Of a DNA stretch of 14,329 nt, positions 1 through 7,771 are shown piece after piece. The notes under the pieces are model-generated. The model saw only the letters and a program-made list of their open reading frames with translations, was not told the origin of the DNA and made no database searches. This stretch comes from CAZPDM01 sp964585305 (lineage in GTDB: Bacteria > Planctomycetota > Uabimicrobiia > Uabimicrobiales > JABWCH01): positions 1 to 14,329 of the forward strand of contig CAZPDM010000097.1 in NCBI GenBank assembly GCA_964585305.1. Reading direction: 5' to 3'. How positions within the stretch are numbered: position 1 is the stretch's first letter; the number at the start of each line of letters is the position of its first letter. The position numbers were made by a program, and so were the translations under genes.

Positions 1-22
1 TTTTTTTTGCATATATATTAAA

Positions 23-40
23 TATAATTGACCGATTGGT
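23..40 (+). promoter_or_regulatory. Possible promoter -10 box with overlapping palindromic operator
   Basis: A perfect TATAAT lies at 23-28. The matching -35 would fall at the T-run on the window edge (about 1-6), so it cannot be judged. Directly downstream, where the transcript would start, is ACCGATTGGT (31-40), an ACC-N4-GGT palindrome. This resembles operators bound by TetR/AcrR-family repressors, and the site would suit control of the cyclase gene that starts at 85. Promoter and operator are both inferred, and no regulator gene is visible in the window. Confidence 0.3.
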
Positions 41-84
41 TAGTATATTAAAAATAAGAAAACCAGTCTATAGGAAAATTCGAT

Positions 85-2124
85 ATGTTACAGAATACTA
101 CGCTATTATCTCATATTCCTTTAACAATAGCTTCTTCCCAAATAGAAAATATTTTCTCTCAAAATATAACAAACCTCCCTATTGTTAGCAATCCTCTTGC
201 TCGAGCCATCGGGCATCTTTTAAGTATGCAAAATACAAAAGAAGGGTACTGGGAAGCACCATTTGAAATGGATGTGCGCCAAACAGGAGAATATATCTTT
301 CTAAGACATATCTTCCAAGATGTTGATTTAGATGAAGAAAAATTGCTCATCAATCATATTGTTCAAGCTGAACGTCCTGGCGGGGGATGGTCAATATACC
401 ATAGCGGGCCTCCTGATTTGGCGACTACTGTAACAGCATATTATGCTCTATTATTGGGAGGATTTTCTAAAGAACATCCTATTTTAAAACGAGCAAAAGA
501 TGTTATTTTAAGCCAAGGTGGAGTAATGAAATCGAACTGCTTTACACGTGGCTATCTTATGCTATTTGGACAAATGGATCCAGAATCTTTACCAGCTATG
601 CCAGTAGAATTGATGCTTTTCTCCAGTTGGTTTCCACTAAATATTTACTCGGTATCAAGCTGGAGCCGAGCAATTATGATTCCTTTATTTGTTATTAAAG
701 CATTATGGAATGATAAACTCATAACTCCAGGGCCTACATGCGAAGAACTTCATTGCTCAGATACTCCCCCAAATCGTTTACCATTAAAATTTACCCACCG
801 ATGGTTAACCTGGCATAATTTTTTTCTTATCGCTAATCAAGTTGCAAAATGGTATGAAAAACACCCTATAAAATGGATTAGAACCCTTGCTCTTAGTCGA
901 GCCCACCAATGGATTGCAAGCCACATGGGCCGAACAGGAGGAGTAAGTGCCATCTTCCCTTCCATGGTAAATGCTGCTTTAGCACTATTTTACATGGGGT
1001 ATGATAAACAACATCCTTTGATTAAAAACGAACTTAAAGCTATCTCCGAATTAAAAATTACAGAACAAAATCGAGCTTGGATTCAACCATGCTTCTCAAC
1101 AATATGGGATACTGCTTGGTGTTTACGCATTCTTCCAGATTTGGGACTCGATCGTAATCATGCAAGTTTATTGCAAGCAAAACAATATTTGCTCTCAAAA
1201 CAAGTCGGAGAAACAGGCGATTGGCAACAAAGAATCGATCCTGTTCCTTGTGGTGGTTGGTATTTCCAACGCGAAAACAGTTTATACCCTGATACAGATG
1301 ACACTGCTGCAGTTTTACTTGCTTTTGCTCACTATCAAGACGATTCTCAAGTAAAAATTGCTGTAACCCGTGCCATAAAATGGCTTTTTGCAATGCAATG
1401 CAAAGATGGCGGCTGGGCTGCATTTGATTACCAGGGACATGTATTTGAATGTTTTAACCATATTCCATTTGCAGAACATGGTGCTTTGTTAGATCCTCCG
1501 ACTGCAGATGTTACAGGCAGAGTAATAGAATCTCTCGCTAGCTGGGGATATACTTTAAGCGATCGTAACATTTACAGAGCTGTACAGTGGATATTGAAAG
1601 ATCAAAAAGAAGATGGCTCCTGGTATGGCCGCTGGGGTGTTAATTATATTTATGGAACTTGGGCTGTTTTAAGTGGTTTAGCTGCTGTTGGATTTGATAT
1701 GTCTCGTGAGCCAATCCGACGCGCAGTACGTTGGATATTAGATCATCAAAATGCGAATGGCGGTTGGGGAGAAACCTGCGCAAGCTATCGGAATGAAAAC
1801 TTAAAAGGACAAGGCGAAAGCACTCCAAGCCAAACTGCTTGGGCATTACTGGCATTAAATGCTGCAAATGAGCATGAAAATCCTGCAGTGCGACGTGGGA
1901 TAGAATATTTGCTTGAAAAACAAAGACCGGATGGATCTTGGCCAGAAGAATCCTTTACTGGAACAGGATTTCCAGGTGTATGCTATCTTAAATATAATAT
2001 CTATCGAGATACATTTCCCTCTATGGCTCTAGCACATCTTTTTAAACGAATCCAATCTCAAAAAAATGAATGGAATGATTCTCGCAAAGCCCTTTGGAAG
2101 ACATTTGCCAAATTAGAAAATTAG
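85..2124 (+). CDS. shc: Squalene-hopene cyclase
   Basis: This enzyme cyclises squalene to hopene and hopanol, the committed step of hopanoid synthesis, at the cytoplasmic membrane. The protein has 679 residues, a normal length for the family. The acid motif DTDDTA that protonates squalene lies at residues 403-408. Repeated QW motifs, which stabilise the alpha/alpha barrels, are visible at about residues 49-56, 94-102, 438-444, 507-513, 555-561 and 613-619. The DxDDTA form, rather than the DCTAE of oxidosqualene cyclases, argues for a squalene substrate. The start at 85 has AGGA at 72-75, nine bases upstream. The gene appears monocistronic, since a strong terminator follows it. No other hopanoid genes (hpn series) are in the window. 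The following PAP2 gene is lipid-related but has its own promoter-like sequence. The reading frame is intact and no motif is missing. Confidence 0.97.
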   Translation: MLQNTTLLSHIPLTIASSQIENIFSQNITNLPIVSNPLARAIGHLLSMQNTKEGYWEAPFEMDVRQTGEYIFLRHIFQDVDLDEEKLLINHIVQAERPGGGWSIYHSGPPDLATTVTAYYALLLGGFSKEHPILKRAKDVILSQGGVMKSNCFTRGYLMLFGQMDPESLPAMPVELMLFSSWFPLNIYSVSSWSRAIMIPLFVIKALWNDKLITPGPTCEELHCSDTPPNRLPLKFTHRWLTWHNFFLIANQVAKWYEKHPIKWIRTLALSRAHQWIASHMGRTGGVSAIFPSMVNAALALFYMGYDKQHPLIKNELKAISELKITEQNRAWIQPCFSTIWDTAWCLRILPDLGLDRNHASLLQAKQYLLSKQVGETGDWQQRIDPVPCGGWYFQRENSLYPDTDDTAAVLLAFAHYQDDSQVKIAVTRAIKWLFAMQCKDGGWAAFDYQGHVFECFNHIPFAEHGALLDPPTADVTGRVIESLASWGYTLSDRNIYRAVQWILKDQKEDGSWYGRWGVNYIYGTWAVLSGLAAVGFDMSREPIRRAVRWILDHQNANGGWGETCASYRNENLKGQGESTPSQTAWALLALNAANEHENPAVRRGIEYLLEKQRPDGSWPEESFTGTGFPGVCYLKYNIYRDTFPSMALAHLFKRIQSQKNEWNDSRKALWKTFAKLEN

Positions 2125-2166
2125 GAACATCAACTTTGAGCTTGCTTTGCAAGAGAATATCAATAA

Positions 2167-2215
2167 ATGTCTTACTTCACTAGGTTTATGAGGTAAGACA
2201 TATTTTTTTTGTTTT
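2167..2215 (+). terminator. Rho-independent terminator after the cyclase gene
   Basis: The arms 2167-2179 and 2189-2201 form a 13-bp stem (ATGTCTTAC pairs with GTAAGACAT, followed by one U-G and three further pairs) around a 9-base loop. Eight T residues follow at 2203-2210, with more T after one G. It lies about 40 bases after the cyclase stop codon. Confidence 0.88.
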
Positions 2216-2226
2216 AGCATTTTTTA

Positions 2227-2255
2227 TTGTAAGTTTTTATTGCTTGGTGTAAAAT
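2227..2255 (+). promoter_or_regulatory. Probable sigma-70-type promoter for the operon starting at 2341
   Basis: TTGTAA at 2227-2232 and TAAAAT at 2250-2255 are separated by exactly 17 bases. They lie just after the cyclase terminator and about 85 bases before the PAP2 start codon. Boxes and spacing are good, but AT-rich sequence yields chance matches. Confidence 0.5.
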
Positions 2256-2304
2256 AAGCTATCTTATTTTTTATTGTTAAAATATTTCTTTCTAAGAAAG
2301 GAAA

Positions 2305-2332
2305 TTATTCCAAAATTGAATATCTGGAATAA
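2305..2332 (+). repeat. Inverted repeat in the leader of the PAP2 gene
   Basis: TTATTCCA (2305-2312) and TGGAATAA (2325-2332) form an 8-bp stem with a 12-base loop, ending eight bases before the ATG at 2341. The right arm contains the only GGA near the start codon (2326-2328, about 12 bases upstream), so folding could limit ribosome access. This function is inferred. Confidence 0.4.
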
Positions 2333-2340
2333 AAAAATTT

Positions 2341-3036
2341 ATGGCTTTATTAAATTATTTTCAATCTTTATGGCAACGTTGGCTACAGAAATATAGCAAT
2401 TTAAACTTTTTTTGGCAAAAAATGATATATATACTCTATGGTGGTCTTGTTTTTGTTTTTTTATACATGTTAGTAGGAAAATTTTATCTTGGAACGCCAC
2501 GTTTTTTGCCATTAACTTGGGTAGATAATAATACTCCATTCTTATTATGGACATTTTGGATATATGTTAGTGATTATCTTTTTTTAATGGTTGCTGCCAT
2601 ACTTTGTCCTACACCTAAAAGTTTTTCTAAATTTCGACAAGCCTTTTGGACAGTAGTATTTCTTCATATTGCTATTTTCTTTTTCTTTCCCACAGAAATA
2701 CAACGTCCGGAAATTATAGATACAAGTATTTCAGGTTATATAGGCCGCTTTATTCATACGGCAGATGGAACCGTCAACTGTTTTCCTAGTTTACATGTTA
2801 GCCTAACACTTTTATCAGCACTAGTTATTAGCCAATATCAACGACGATTTACTATTCCTGCCTTTATCTGGGGTTTGGCTATTGTCGCGTCAACGCTCAC
2901 AACAAAACAACACTATTGGTATGATGTTATTGGCGGGACAGTTGTTGCTTTTACAATTTTTATTTTAGCCAACCGAGACATATTTTTTTCCAAAGCACAA
3001 TCATTTGAACAAAAAAGATTTGAATTAAATCAATAA
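2341..3036 (+). CDS. PAP2-family membrane phosphatase-like protein
   Basis: This is a 231-residue polytopic membrane protein of the type 2 phosphatidic acid phosphatase superfamily. Hydrophobic segments are clear at about residues 28-48, 66-90, 100-117, 153-166, 173-186 and 196-210. The three active-site motifs are present in the divergent form seen in the inositolphosphorylceramide-synthase-like branch: PTEIQRP (117-123), CFPSLH with H152 (147-152), and KQHYWYD with H191 and D195 (189-195). Members remove phosphate from lipid phosphates or isoprenyl diphosphates or transfer head groups; the substrate here cannot be told from sequence. The start codon lacks a strong ribosome site, the nearest GGA being 12 bases upstream within a hairpin. 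It is the first gene after a promoter-like site. A hairpin and 58 bases separate it from the next gene. Confidence 0.88.
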   Translation: MALLNYFQSLWQRWLQKYSNLNFFWQKMIYILYGGLVFVFLYMLVGKFYLGTPRFLPLTWVDNNTPFLLWTFWIYVSDYLFLMVAAILCPTPKSFSKFRQAFWTVVFLHIAIFFFFPTEIQRPEIIDTSISGYIGRFIHTADGTVNCFPSLHVSLTLLSALVISQYQRRFTIPAFIWGLAIVASTLTTKQHYWYDVIGGTVVAFTIFILANRDIFFSKAQSFEQKRFELNQ

Positions 3037-3041
3037 AAAAA

Positions 3042-3068
3042 TCAATCCCACTTTTTAGTGGGAATTGA
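3042..3068 (+). other. GC-containing hairpin between PAP2 gene and next gene
   Basis: CCCACT (3047-3052), a TTTT loop and AGTGGG (3057-3062) form a compact stem. It is extended by TCAA (3042-3045) with TTGA (3065-3068), leaving small bulges. On the + strand it is preceded by A7 and followed by A-rich sequence, so it lacks the terminal T-run of a + strand terminator. Read on the minus strand it would have a T-run. It may stabilise or process the transcript, or block antisense transcription. Confidence 0.5.
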
Positions 3069-3094
3069 AAAAATAATCGAAGGATAAAATAATT

Positions 3095-5020
3095 ATGGAT
3101 AATAATAATTCGAAGCAGGAAGAGCCTTTAAAAAGTGAATTAAAACTACCTTTTGGTAAAACAGCTATCTTGTTAGGATATATTACAGAAGATCAACTAA
3201 AAAAAACATTAGCTTTACAAACTAGCACACACCGGGGAAAAGCATTAGGCGAGATTATGATCGAAAAAAATATTTTAACATCAGAACAAGTACAAAAAGT
3301 ACTTTCTCGCCAATATGGTAAAACGATGATTTGTCCCAAATGTCATCGCAAATATCAAATTGTTGCTTATCAAGAAAATAGAGTGTATCAATGCAGAGAT
3401 TGCCCAAATAAAATAACATTAGTTCCTGAAAAAATATCTACAGATATGCCTCAGAAAGCAAAAACTAAAAAAGTAGATTTACTTGGTTTAACTCAAGAAT
3501 TTGCTGCTTTAACAAAAAATAAAATTGATTTTGCTGATGAACCAGTCGCTTCTACAAAGAAAATTTTGGAACATATTGGCATTGATCCAATATTAGCAGT
3601 TGATTATAGAAAACGTCCCAAAGCTCGTCGGAAATTTAACTATGTTAAACTTATTATAATTTTATTATTACTAAGTTCTGTAGGTTTTATTGGCAGTAAG
3701 TTTATTTTAAAAGAAGAAAAAAATAAACCTACAGATAATTCTGAAAATATTAAGCAACTTCATGTTCAAGAAATGGAAAATGGATATAAAAAAATACAAA
3801 CGATTAAACATGACCCTTGGGATTTGCCATCTTTGAAAAATAAGCTAGCTCTATGCGAAAATTTTCTTAATCAATATAGTAAATCTGATTATCATAGTAA
3901 GATACAGCAAGAAATGGTAATTTTAGCAGAATGTATCCAAAAAATTGAAGAGAAAAAAAATGCAGAGAGAAAATTGGAGAACGCAATAGAAGAAATTCGT
4001 ATAGGAAATTATGATATTGCGGAGTCAATTTTACAAAAAATTTTGCCATATTCTGAACAATGGCAAATAACAGAAACAGCCAATAATATTCATAAACAAT
4101 TAAAAGAAGCCAGTCAAAAAAAACTAGACGATACTTTACTTCAAGTATCTAATATTTTAATAAAATATGAATATTTAGAGGCATGTAATTTAATTAGAGA
4201 CATTCATAATCATCAAATATCTAGTAATCGGCAAATACTTGAAGAAAAACTAGAACAAATAAAAAAAGAACAAGAAGAATATCTTTGGATTCAATGTGCT
4301 GAAAATATTATTAGTAAAATTTATCATTTACTTGCCCAACATGATTATATCAATGCTATTTCAGGATTAGAAGAAGCAGTTAAAAATTTTCCAGATTATG
4401 AGCCGCGCTTTCAAATTTTGCTTAATCATTTGAAAGAATCTCAGCTATTATGGAAAAAAATGCTTACAGCAGTAGAAATTGCTAAAACAAAAAAAGTAAA
4501 ATGGGAACTTGAAAATAAAAATTACTTAGAAGGGAATATTGCTAAATACAATCCTAAAACAGATATGGCATATATATATAGTAAAAATGGAGTAGGCAAT
4601 ATTTTACTTAGCCAAGTTTCTCTTGCTGAAATTACAAAAATATGTGAGCCTAATACTTCTCCTAACATTCCCTTTATTTGTTTAATTTTACCTTGGAAAG
4701 GTGCTAAAAATTTGTTTTTTCCAAACTCTGGTTCAGAATCCAGTCAAATAGCAATTATATATCTTATTGCAGAAGTACAATTTGCTGCTATGAGCCAAAA
4801 GATGGAACGTTGTCAAAGTGCTTTAGGAAATTTAGCAGCATATAAAAATGATTTAGCATGGAATGCTTTAAAGGCAAAAGTATCAGAAAAAATATGGGCT
4901 GCCAGTAATACGCCTAAAATTAGCAAAAAAAATAATCGCGAATTTTTAGAAATGCTTAAGATTCATTTTTCTGATACAGAAAATGGCATGAAAGCAATAG
5001 AAATTTTAAAGAAAAAATAA
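3095..5020 (+). CDS. MshEN-like / zinc-ribbon / single-TM protein with long helical repeat region
   Basis: This 641-residue protein matches no named family over its full length. Residues 20-74 resemble the MshEN (type II secretion ATPase N-terminal) domain. They show two related half-motifs, LGYITEDQL and ALGEIMIEKNILTSEQV, each ending in an L-x2-Q or L-x2-R-Q signature; some members of that family bind cyclic di-GMP. A zinc ribbon follows, with ligands C80, C83, C100 and C103. A basic stretch leads into one membrane helix at about 183-204. The rest, about 437 residues, is Lys/Glu-rich and alpha-helical with TPR-like and coiled-coil character, probably extracytoplasmic if the basic segment stays inside. 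There is no ATPase domain. AGGA lies ten bases before the ATG. The next gene encodes an exported TPR protein, suggesting that the two work together at the envelope. This domain layout is reminiscent of Planctomycetota proteins. Function is unknown. Confidence 0.75.
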   Translation: MDNNNSKQEEPLKSELKLPFGKTAILLGYITEDQLKKTLALQTSTHRGKALGEIMIEKNILTSEQVQKVLSRQYGKTMICPKCHRKYQIVAYQENRVYQCRDCPNKITLVPEKISTDMPQKAKTKKVDLLGLTQEFAALTKNKIDFADEPVASTKKILEHIGIDPILAVDYRKRPKARRKFNYVKLIIILLLLSSVGFIGSKFILKEEKNKPTDNSENIKQLHVQEMENGYKKIQTIKHDPWDLPSLKNKLALCENFLNQYSKSDYHSKIQQEMVILAECIQKIEEKKNAERKLENAIEEIRIGNYDIAESILQKILPYSEQWQITETANNIHKQLKEASQKKLDDTLLQVSNILIKYEYLEACNLIRDIHNHQISSNRQILEEKLEQIKKEQEEYLWIQCAENIISKIYHLLAQHDYINAISGLEEAVKNFPDYEPRFQILLNHLKESQLLWKKMLTAVEIAKTKKVKWELENKNYLEGNIAKYNPKTDMAYIYSKNGVGNILLSQVSLAEITKICEPNTSPNIPFICLILPWKGAKNLFFPNSGSESSQIAIIYLIAEVQFAAMSQKMERCQSALGNLAAYKNDLAWNALKAKVSEKIWAASNTPKISKKNNREFLEMLKIHFSDTENGMKAIEILKKK

Positions 5021-5062
5021 CTAAGAAAAAATTTATTATTTTGGATGTTGTGGAGGATATTT

Positions 5063-7729
5063 ATGAAAATTTTTTTATACTTTGTTTTCTTTACTTGTTC
5101 TTATATTTGTATAGAATCTCAATCATTACCTTCTCAACTCCAATTACAAAAAGCTATGTATCAGGAGCATATCTTAGGAAATCCTAAATCTGCTTTAGAA
5201 ATTTATCAGGAACTGATTAAAAAAGATGACATTCCTTTAAATATTCAGGCTCAAATTCGATTACAAATAGCACTATGTTATGAGAAAATTGGCGATCAGG
5301 AAGAAGCTCAAAAAAATTATTCTTCTCTTATTAGCGATTATCCTCAATTTACTAATTTAACACATTGGGCAAATATCCGAACATGGGAATATCAACGTCG
5401 AAATCAAATCAATACGTTAAAAGAGCAATTACGTGAACTCCAGGATTCTAATGTTAAAGAAAAATTAGAAAATGAAATTAGAAAACTTCAAGAACGTATT
5501 CGTGAGTTAGAAAAACAAACTAAAGAAGATCCTAATTTTAATAAAGAATATCTGATAAAAGACAATAAAACACCAGAAATTCCTAAGACAACAACATCTG
5601 AACCAGTTAGCGGATCTAATAATATAAAAATAGAAGCACCTTCTTTGCCTCAAAATTCTTTATTAATAAAAAAAGATGTATTAGTTGATTCTGATAAAGA
5701 TATTAGAGATGCTCTTTCTATGCATCTTTTTAATATAGGAAATAATCTTTATCAACAAGGGCTTTTATTTGGTGCGAGAGAAAACTTATTAAAGTCTTTA
5801 GAGTTTAATACACAAAATGAACGGGCTAAAGAACTGATTAAAAAGTTAGATGCAATGATTATGTATCGAGAAAGCCTTTCCATTCAATCATCTAATGATA
5901 TTTCCAAGAAACCTATCACAATTGCTGAACCTTCTCCTACTTTATTTTTTTGGGGAAGTCAACCAACAGCTAAAGAAAATCCTAGTCTTATTACCCAACA
6001 GTATGATTGCCAAGAGCTTTTTGTCAAATGGAAAGTAAATCCAGAATCTATTCCAGAATCTATTTGGAGTGAAAATTTATTACAAATTTGCCAATCTTTT
6101 TTTACAGCAAATTATTGGAGTATGCCTACTCGAATTTCTTATCAAAATGGAAAAATTGTTGTTTCTCAAACCATAGCAGGCCATGAAAAATTCAAGCAAT
6201 TCTGGAACGAATTAGCTAATCAGACTAAAATCCTTTCTAGTAAAGCAATCTTGTTTTATGAACCTTCTAAATTCCATTATGGAAATCTTGTTTTTGTTCC
6301 AACAAACTCAGGAATATTTTATTCAGGTTGTTCGCAAAGTGAAAAAGAAAAATGGTGGCACCAAATCTCTCAAGAAGCTACAAAAGAAATTTTGCAAGAA
6401 TTTTCTCCAAGTTATATATTTCCTGAGCATAAAATTCAATGGAATCATATTCGTAATTTTCCACTTGTTCAAGGAATTGAAGAACAAAATTTAATCTTTC
6501 AAATTTATCCAGAAGGAATTTCTTTAACCCTTCAAAGTATAGAAATAAATAAAATTCGTGTACAAATTACTGTAAAAAAAATTAGCCGTCCTGTTCCTAC
6601 TATTCATACAATTAAAGGACCTGTGCAACTTCCTTGTTCGCTATCTCAACAGGAAGAGATTGAATTATCATTAGATCAAACTCAAAATTTTTTAATTGGT
6701 GGTATGATTAACATTGGCAAAAATAGAAGACAAGAGAATCAAATAAATAGTCTCTCTTCTAATATATTTTTGTTACTAGAATTCCTCCCTCAAACAATTG
6801 TTGAATTTTTGTCTCAAAAAAGAATTCCTCTTGATACAAAATCTATAGAAAATAAGCAAGTAGTGCGTAGGTTTGATATTAGTTTTCTTCAAAAAATACA
6901 AGAACCGCAACAAGATATTGTTGTTCTTACTTTAGAAAGTCGCAATCAATTCATACTACGTTGTTTTAAAGAACAGCTTGGAGATTTCTCTGGAACTTTA
7001 GAAATTTTTAAAGAATCTCTTTTAGTGATGGCACCATTAGAAATTCAAGAAAAAGTTGAAAAAATTTTACAGCAATTTCAGCAACAAAAACGTGTACTTT
7101 GTCAGATTTCGCTTTATTTATTATCTTCTCCGCCTAAATCTTTTGATAATTTACTAGAATATTGTAAAATTTCCAAATTGGCTACAAAAGGGATTCAAAT
7201 TTACTCTGGAAATCAATTAGATTCATCTCATATAAATTTTCTAAAAGAATTTAGTGATGTAAAAATTGAATATAATTTGCCTCCTTTTTGGCTAGGAAAT
7301 ACTCAATTAGGGATAGTTCGAAATTATCAATATCATTCTATTGTAGATAGTTTAAATTGCTCTCAATCCGAAAGTTTTTGGCAAAGTCAATTCGGTGGTA
7401 TAACTGAAGGAATCGTCATTGCATGTCGCCCTATTATACTATCTGAAAATCAATTTACTTTGGAATTGCAAACGAATTTATATTCAATTACTGGGGAACG
7501 TGGAAATGTTTTTAATATTCAAGATGCTCTTAAATTATTTGCCAAACAATGGGAGCAAAATATTCAACGGAGTAAGATAAATATTTCTTGCCAAAATAAT
7601 CAGTTTTATATTTTATCAAATTTTACAGAAGAATCTTCTCAACGAAAATTCTTTTTATTGATCATTCCTGAATTGAAGAGAGCAGAAATTATTCCTGAAA
7701 TGGAATTAAAAAAAGAAGAAAATAAATAA
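5063..7729 (+). CDS. Exported TPR/coiled-coil protein with secretin-N-like segments
   Basis: The chosen start, ATG 5063, has a strong GGAGGA (5052-5057) at ideal spacing. An in-frame ATG at 5045 lacks such a site and would spoil the signal peptide. The 888-residue product starts with a signal-peptide-like hydrophobic segment (about 1-20). TPR-like repeats follow (about 27-97), then a Leu/Glu/Lys/Arg-rich coiled coil (about 114-154), a low-complexity linker and another TPR-like pair (about 220-266). The remaining 600 residues are beta-rich. Two stretches resemble the short secretin/NolW-type domains of GspD-like proteins: one in the region of 335-375 with NGKIVVSQ, and one around 648-692 with LLVMAPLEIQEKVEKIL. 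A segment with LIGGMI near 544-549 recalls the GG loop of secretin cores. No convincing full secretin barrel is seen. The protein is probably periplasmic or outer-membrane associated. It lies 42 bases downstream of the MshEN-like gene. Confidence 0.65.
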   Translation: MKIFLYFVFFTCSYICIESQSLPSQLQLQKAMYQEHILGNPKSALEIYQELIKKDDIPLNIQAQIRLQIALCYEKIGDQEEAQKNYSSLISDYPQFTNLTHWANIRTWEYQRRNQINTLKEQLRELQDSNVKEKLENEIRKLQERIRELEKQTKEDPNFNKEYLIKDNKTPEIPKTTTSEPVSGSNNIKIEAPSLPQNSLLIKKDVLVDSDKDIRDALSMHLFNIGNNLYQQGLLFGARENLLKSLEFNTQNERAKELIKKLDAMIMYRESLSIQSSNDISKKPITIAEPSPTLFFWGSQPTAKENPSLITQQYDCQELFVKWKVNPESIPESIWSENLLQICQSFFTANYWSMPTRISYQNGKIVVSQTIAGHEKFKQFWNELANQTKILSSKAILFYEPSKFHYGNLVFVPTNSGIFYSGCSQSEKEKWWHQISQEATKEILQEFSPSYIFPEHKIQWNHIRNFPLVQGIEEQNLIFQIYPEGISLTLQSIEINKIRVQITVKKISRPVPTIHTIKGPVQLPCSLSQQEEIELSLDQTQNFLIGGMINIGKNRRQENQINSLSSNIFLLLEFLPQTIVEFLSQKRIPLDTKSIENKQVVRRFDISFLQKIQEPQQDIVVLTLESRNQFILRCFKEQLGDFSGTLEIFKESLLVMAPLEIQEKVEKILQQFQQQKRVLCQISLYLLSSPPKSFDNLLEYCKISKLATKGIQIYSGNQLDSSHINFLKEFSDVKIEYNLPPFWLGNTQLGIVRNYQYHSIVDSLNCSQSESFWQSQFGGITEGIVIACRPIILSENQFTLELQTNLYSITGERGNVFNIQDALKLFAKQWEQNIQRSKINISCQNNQFYILSNFTEESSQRKFFLLIIPELKRAEIIPEMELKKEENK

Positions 7730-7771
7730 AAAATCTAATCAAATCTAAGATAGCTATGAGAAAGGAATTTT

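Noticed and set aside
28..49. TTGACC (28-33) with TATATT (44-49) as a cyclase promoter
   Set aside because: The spacing is only 10 bases, too short for a sigma-70-type promoter.
1058..1423. Minus-strand frame of 121 codons opposite the cyclase gene
   Set aside because: It is a shadow of the conserved cyclase reading frame containing DTDDTA, with no independent support.
3042..3068. Intrinsic + strand terminator after the PAP2 gene
   Set aside because: The stem is good, but A residues rather than T follow it on the + strand, so it is listed only as a hairpin.
5045..5062. Upstream ATG start of the TPR/secretin-like protein
   Set aside because: ATG 5063 has a strong GGAGGA at ideal spacing and gives a clean signal peptide; the upstream ATG has neither.
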